A DNA stretch of 7,965 nt, taken from NCBI GenBank assembly GCA_021158305.1, contig JAGGUU010000095.1:1-7965 (forward strand), in the 5' to 3' direction. Source of the DNA: Candidatus Bathyarchaeota archaeon (GTDB taxonomy: Archaea; Thermoproteota; Bathyarchaeia; Bathyarchaeales; DTEX01). Below the pieces are notes generated by a model that saw only the letters and a list, made by a program, of their open reading frames with translations, was not told the origin of the DNA and ran no database searches. Of this stretch, positions 5,051 through 7,965 are shown one piece after another (within the stretch, counting starts at the first letter, position 1; each line of letters starts with the position of its first letter). The translations under genes were made by a program, and so were the position numbers.

Positions 5051-5488
5051 ATGGCTAGTAAAGGGACTAAAGAGACAATAATCGATGCTGACGGATTAAT
5101 ACTCGGTAGGATGGCAAGCCATATAGCCAAGAGACTCTTAGACGGTGAGAAAATAATAATTGTAAACGCCGAGAAAGCAATAATTTCCGGGAAAAGACTA
5201 AGCATACTAAGAGAGAAACATGAGTTTCTTCAAGTAGGACATTACCGAAAAGGTCCCTTTCATCCCAGAAGGCCCGATAGAATTGTGAAAAGAGTAATTA
5301 GGGGAATGCTTCCGAGAAAAAAGCCGCGTGGAAAAGAGGCGCTGAAGCGATTAAGAGTCTACATAGGTATTCCAAAGGATTATGAGGGAAAAGAGATGGA
5401 GAAGATCCAAGAGGCTGACGGTAGAAATTTAAGAGGCCCGTACATAAGGGTATCTGAGCTCGCACGCAATATAGGCTGGAAAGGATAG
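5051..5488 (+). CDS. rpl13: Large-subunit ribosomal protein uL13
   Basis: uL13 binds 23S rRNA early in 50S assembly. The 145 residues fit the archaeal family: IIDADGLILGRMASHIAKRLLDGEKIIIVNAEKA (10-43), then YRKGPFHPRRPDRIVKRVIRGMLPRKKPRGKEALKRLRVYIGIP (65-108) with the conserved GMLPRK..G motif. Length is normal. It is followed 14 bases later by rps9, as in most archaea and in the bacterial rplM-rpsI pair. Confidence 0.97.
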   Translation: MASKGTKETIIDADGLILGRMASHIAKRLLDGEKIIIVNAEKAIISGKRLSILREKHEFLQVGHYRKGPFHPRRPDRIVKRVIRGMLPRKKPRGKEALKRLRVYIGIPKDYEGKEMEKIQEADGRNLRGPYIRVSELARNIGWKG

Positions 5489-5502
5489 AGAAAGGTGATG
5501 AG

Positions 5503-5910
5503 ATGCCCGCGAAGAAAGTATTGGTTGTCAGCGGAAAACGCAAAACAGCAATAGCAAGAGCCGTCATTAAAGAAGGAAAGGGAAGAATAAGGATAAATAA
5601 TATTCCCCTCGAGATTTATAAGCCTGAAATAGCTCGGGAAAAGATACGTGAGCCTCTTCTACTTGCAGGAGATATTTGGAAAAATCTAGACATAAAGATA
5701 AAGGTGAGAGGAGGAGGATTCATGGGACAGGCGGAAGCATGCAGGATGGCTATAGCAAGAGGTTTAGTTCAGTGGACGAGAAGCTCTCATCTCAGAAGAA
5801 TCTTCATGGAATACGACAGAACCATGCTTGCTGGCGACCCCCGGCAGAAGGAGCCAAAGAAGTTTGGAGGTCCAGGTGCAAGAGCAAGGTTCCAGAAGAG
5901 CTATAGGTAG
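5503..5910 (+). CDS. rps9: Small-subunit ribosomal protein uS9
   Basis: uS9 is in the 30S head; its C-terminal tail reaches the P-site tRNA. The 135 residues start at ATG 5503, with GGTGA at 5494-5498. Visible signatures are SGKRKTAIARA (10-20), KVRGGGFMGQAEACRMAIARGL (67-88) and DRTMLAGDPRQKEPKKFGGPGAR (105-127), ending in the invariant QKSYR. The terminal Arg is the residue that contacts tRNA in other organisms. Confidence 0.97.
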   Translation: MPAKKVLVVSGKRKTAIARAVIKEGKGRIRINNIPLEIYKPEIAREKIREPLLLAGDIWKNLDIKIKVRGGGFMGQAEACRMAIARGLVQWTRSSHLRRIFMEYDRTMLAGDPRQKEPKKFGGPGARARFQKSYR

Positions 5911-5926
5911 TGGTTTAAAGAATGAA

Positions 5927-5931
5927 GGTGA
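5927..5931 (+). promoter_or_regulatory. Ribosome binding site deciding the rpoN start (GGTGA)
   Basis: GGTGA lies four bases before ATG 5936. The frame is open upstream to an ATG at 5828 inside rps9, but that start would add 36 residues unlike the family, so it is rejected. Confidence 0.7.
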
Positions 5932-5935
5932 CTAT

Positions 5936-6160
5936 ATGATAATACCCATAAGATGTTTTACGTGCGGTAAGCTCATCGGGGATAAATGGGAAGAATTTAT
6001 CAAGAGAGTTAAAAACGGTGAACCCGCAGGCAAAGTATTAGATGATCTGGGTATAAAACGTTATTGTTGCCGCCGCATGCTTCTTTCACACGTTGAGATA
6101 ATAGATGATCTCATAAAGTTTTATGGAAAGAGAGATGTAAAAAACGAGAATAGGAGATGA
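5936..6160 (+). CDS. rpoN: DNA-directed RNA polymerase subunit N (Rpo10)
   Basis: Subunit N (Rpb10 homologue) is a small zinc protein that docks on the D-L platform and helps assemble RNA polymerase. The 74 residues begin MIIPIRCFTCGKLIGDKWEEF, the invariant N-terminus, and include the zinc ligands C7, C10, C44 and C45 in the typical CX2C...CC arrangement (YCCRRML), then the family helix HVEIIDDLIKF. It starts 25 bases after rps9 and its TGA overlaps a possible enolase ATG. No rpoK gene lies next to it, unlike in many archaea. Fewer than ten extra charged residues follow the family core. Confidence 0.96.
   Translation: MIIPIRCFTCGKLIGDKWEEFIKRVKNGEPAGKVLDDLGIKRYCCRRMLLSHVEIIDDLIKFYGKRDVKNENRR
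6153..6156 (+). promoter_or_regulatory. Ribosome binding site deciding the eno start (GGAG)
   Basis: GGAG is nine bases before ATG 6166 but directly adjacent to ATG 6157, where it could not serve. It therefore favours the ATG at 6166. Confidence 0.5.
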
Positions 6161-6165
6161 GAAAA

Positions 6166-7416
6166 ATGTCGACAGTAATTGAGGATGTGAAGGCAAGACA
6201 GATTCTGAATAGTAGAGGAAACCTTACAATAGAAGTCGACGTATACACGCTTGACGGGTTCGGAAGGGCATCTGCCCCAAGCGGTGCGAGTACGGGAAGA
6301 GCCGAGGCTGTGCCATTTCCTGATGGAGGAGTAGAAGAAGCTATAAAGAAAGTAGAAGAATCTATTGCTCCAGAGATAATTGGGCTTTATGCAGACGATC
6401 AAGAAGAGATAGACTCTATTCTTCATGAGATAGATGGTACGGAAAACTTTCAGAACATAGGAGGAAACACTGCCTACGCGGTATCTTTAGCAGTTGCTGA
6501 CGCAGCTGCAGATTCATATGGACTATCACTGTATCAGTACTTGGGGGGAATAATGAATTCTTCTCTCCCATATCCGCTGGGAAATGTGATTGGAGGTGGG
6601 AAACACGCCTTTGGAAACGCGACGGATATCCAAGAGTTTTTGGTACTTCCCTTAGGCGCCAATTCATTCCTAGATGCCGCCAAAGCCAATGCAGCTATCC
6701 ATAGGAAACTCAAGAAGATCCTAAGCAAGATAGACCAGACATTTACTGGTGGAAAAGGCGATGAAGGAGCGTGGGCTCCGAATATCTCAAATGATCAAGC
6801 CTTGGAAGCGTTAACAGCAGCATGTAAGGAAGTCTCTGAAGAGTTCGGCTTTGAATGCCGAGCGGGAGTAGATGTTGCGGCTTCTTCGCTTTGGGATCCT
6901 GAGGAGAAGGTATACGTATACGAGAGGGGCGGGGTTAAACGTGATACAGGAGAACAGATCGAGTATATTTTGGGTCTAATTGAAAAGTATAATCTCGTAT
7001 ATGTTGAGGATCCTCTCCACGAAGATGATTTTGAAGGATTTAAGGAGTTGACGTCTAAAGCACGCGGATGTCTTATATGTGGAGATGACCTCTTTGTCAC
7101 GAACTCTAAAAGACTGCGGAAAGGCATATCGATGCATGCCGGAAACGCGATCATAATAAAAATGAATCAGATCGGAACGTTAACCGACACTTGGAAGACA
7201 ACTAAGCTCGCACAGGAAAATAATTATGTACCCGTAGTCTCGCATAGATCAGGAGAAACAGAAGCCTATCACATTGCACATTTAGCCGTAGCATTCGGCG
7301 CGCCTATCATAAAGACGGGAGTCGTTGGAGGAGAAAGAATAGCAAAGCTTAATGAACTTGTCCGCATTGAGGAGGAGCTCGGTGAAAGAGCCCGGATGGC
7401 CAGATTAAAGATTTAG
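6166..7416 (+). CDS. eno: Enolase (phosphopyruvate hydratase)
   Basis: Enolase interconverts 2-phosphoglycerate and phosphoenolpyruvate in cytoplasmic glycolysis and gluconeogenesis. From ATG 6166 it has 416 residues, a normal archaeal length; ATG 6157 would add only MRK. The N-terminus reads VIEDVKARQILNSRGNLTIEVDV. Mobile loop SGASTG is at 39-44, His147 lies in GGGKHAFGN, and Glu157 is in TDIQEF. GDEGAWAPN (198-206) holds Glu200. Metal ligands are Asp236, Glu281 (VEDPL) and Asp307 or Asp308 (CGDDLF). Lys332 (IKMNQIGT), SHRSGE (359-364) and Lys383 (IIKTG) complete the active site, so the enzyme should be active. It sits between rpoN and rps2, a linkage found in many archaea. It follows rpoN by five bases and probably belongs to the same transcript. 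Confidence 0.96.
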   Translation: MSTVIEDVKARQILNSRGNLTIEVDVYTLDGFGRASAPSGASTGRAEAVPFPDGGVEEAIKKVEESIAPEIIGLYADDQEEIDSILHEIDGTENFQNIGGNTAYAVSLAVADAAADSYGLSLYQYLGGIMNSSLPYPLGNVIGGGKHAFGNATDIQEFLVLPLGANSFLDAAKANAAIHRKLKKILSKIDQTFTGGKGDEGAWAPNISNDQALEALTAACKEVSEEFGFECRAGVDVAASSLWDPEEKVYVYERGGVKRDTGEQIEYILGLIEKYNLVYVEDPLHEDDFEGFKELTSKARGCLICGDDLFVTNSKRLRKGISMHAGNAIIIKMNQIGTLTDTWKTTKLAQENNYVPVVSHRSGETEAYHIAHLAVAFGAPIIKTGVVGGERIAKLNELVRIEEELGERARMARLKI

Positions 7417-7428
7417 TGAGGGGGAAAG

Positions 7429-7965
7429 ATGCCGGAGAAAAATAACGAGGAAGAAGAAAAAGTCAGCGAAGAAAGCCAGAGTGAAGAAAAGGAACTTTTA
7501 CTTCCTCAAGATGAACTATTATCTGCAGGGATTCACATAGGGACAAAGATAAAAACGAAAGATATGGAGCCATTCATCTATAGAGTGAGGCCGGACGGAC
7601 TCTTTGTTTTAGACTTAAACAAAACCGATGAACGCATAAGAGTTGCTGCAAAGTTTCTCGCACGCTTTGAGCCTTCAAAGATAGCTGTTGTGGCTGCAAG
7701 GCTATATGCGCGCGAACCCGTCAACAAATTCTGCAAAACTGTCGGTTGCATTCCAATTACTGGACGTATCATTCCAGGGATGCTCACAAACCCATTATAT
7801 CCCAACCGTATAGAGCCCGATGTGATAATGGTTTCTGATCCCAGAGCGGATTCACAAGCCGTGAGGGAAGCTTCTAGTCTAGGAATACCGGTAGTTGCGC
7901 TCTGTAGCACGGATAATAACTTCAGCAATATAGATCTAGTTATACCAACAAATAACAAGGGGAGA
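7429..7965 (+). CDS. rps2: Small-subunit ribosomal protein uS2 (partial, C-terminus off the right edge)
   Basis: uS2 binds late to the 30S subunit between head and body. The 179 visible residues run to the window edge without a stop. The N-terminus is an acidic tail (EEEEKVSEESQSEEKE, about 7-22), which is disordered in many archaeal S2 proteins. The core follows: SAGIHIGTKIKTKDMEPFIYRVRPDGLFVLDL (32-62), VVAARLYAREPVNKFCK, ITGRIIPGMLTNP (110-122) and EPDVIMVSDPRADSQAVREAS, then IPVVALCSTDNN. GAGGGGGA lies shortly before the ATG, which is 12 bases after the eno stop. Confidence 0.95.
   Translation, partial: MPEKNNEEEEKVSEESQSEEKELLLPQDELLSAGIHIGTKIKTKDMEPFIYRVRPDGLFVLDLNKTDERIRVAAKFLARFEPSKIAVVAARLYAREPVNKFCKTVGCIPITGRIIPGMLTNPLYPNRIEPDVIMVSDPRADSQAVREASSLGIPVVALCSTDNNFSNIDLVIPTNNKGR

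Noticed and set aside
5676..5906. Plus-strand ORF of 76 codons inside rps9
   Set aside because: It is an out-of-frame reading of the conserved rps9 gene.
5828..5935. N-terminal extension of rpoN
   Set aside because: The extension lies in the rps9 coding region in another frame, and the conserved RpoN start MIIPIRCFTCG with GGTGA upstream is at 5936.
6157..6165. Enolase start at ATG 6157
   Set aside because: The GGAG site is directly adjacent to this ATG and cannot serve it; the ATG at 6166 has proper spacing and matches the usual N-terminus.
7578..7958. Minus-strand ORF of 126 codons
   Set aside because: It is antisense to rps2, whose translation matches uS2 along its whole visible length.

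Overview
The window is archaeal chromosome. The evidence is a run of archaeal-type ribosomal protein and RNA polymerase genes (uS13, uS4, uS11, RpoD, eL18, uL13, uS9, RpoN, enolase, uS2), TATA-type promoters of the TTTATATA class, and GGTGA or GGAGG Shine-Dalgarno sites. RpoD carries two complete 4Fe-4S motifs. Next to the operon are genes for a branched-chain polyamine synthase (BpsA) and an S-adenosylmethionine decarboxylase relative (SpeD). Branched polyamines are a hallmark of thermophiles, so a thermophilic archaeon is likely. I cannot fix the phylum from the sequence alone; TACK-side lineages are plausible but unproven. No insertion sequence, CRISPR array, tRNA or rRNA was seen.

Layout. 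Positions 1-475 (minus strand, running off the left edge) encode a ribbon-helix-helix (RHH) DNA-binding protein. It has a tryptophan-studded helical N-terminus and a helical tail. Its promoter region (about 476-530) holds a consensus TATA box and, right beside it, a perfect 26-bp palindrome at 489-514. The palindrome is made of two 13-bp dyads that share one half-site, which looks like an autoregulatory operator. Positions 586-633 hold a tiny leader ORF whose stop overlaps the bpsA start. Positions 630-2160 are bpsA-speD. Positions 2161-2357 are an intergenic promoter region. Positions 2358-7965 are one co-directional operon of translation and transcription genes ending in a right-truncated rps2.

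How the genes fit together. SpeD-type enzymes make decarboxylated S-adenosylmethionine, and BpsA consumes it as aminopropyl donor, so the pair is a functional unit. The surprise is that this SpeD has Thr (Thr61) where the family's self-cleaving, pyruvoyl-forming Ser belongs, while the other visible key residues are intact. The large operon couples small-subunit assembly proteins (uS13, uS4, uS11, uS9, uS2), two large-subunit proteins (eL18, uL13), two polymerase subunits (D, N) and a glycolytic enzyme. The small polymerase subunit gene rpoK, often found between rpoN and eno or rps2 in archaea, is absent here.

The strongest leads are the Thr61 SpeD, the quadruple half-site operator in front of the RHH gene, and the leader ORF that abuts bpsA.
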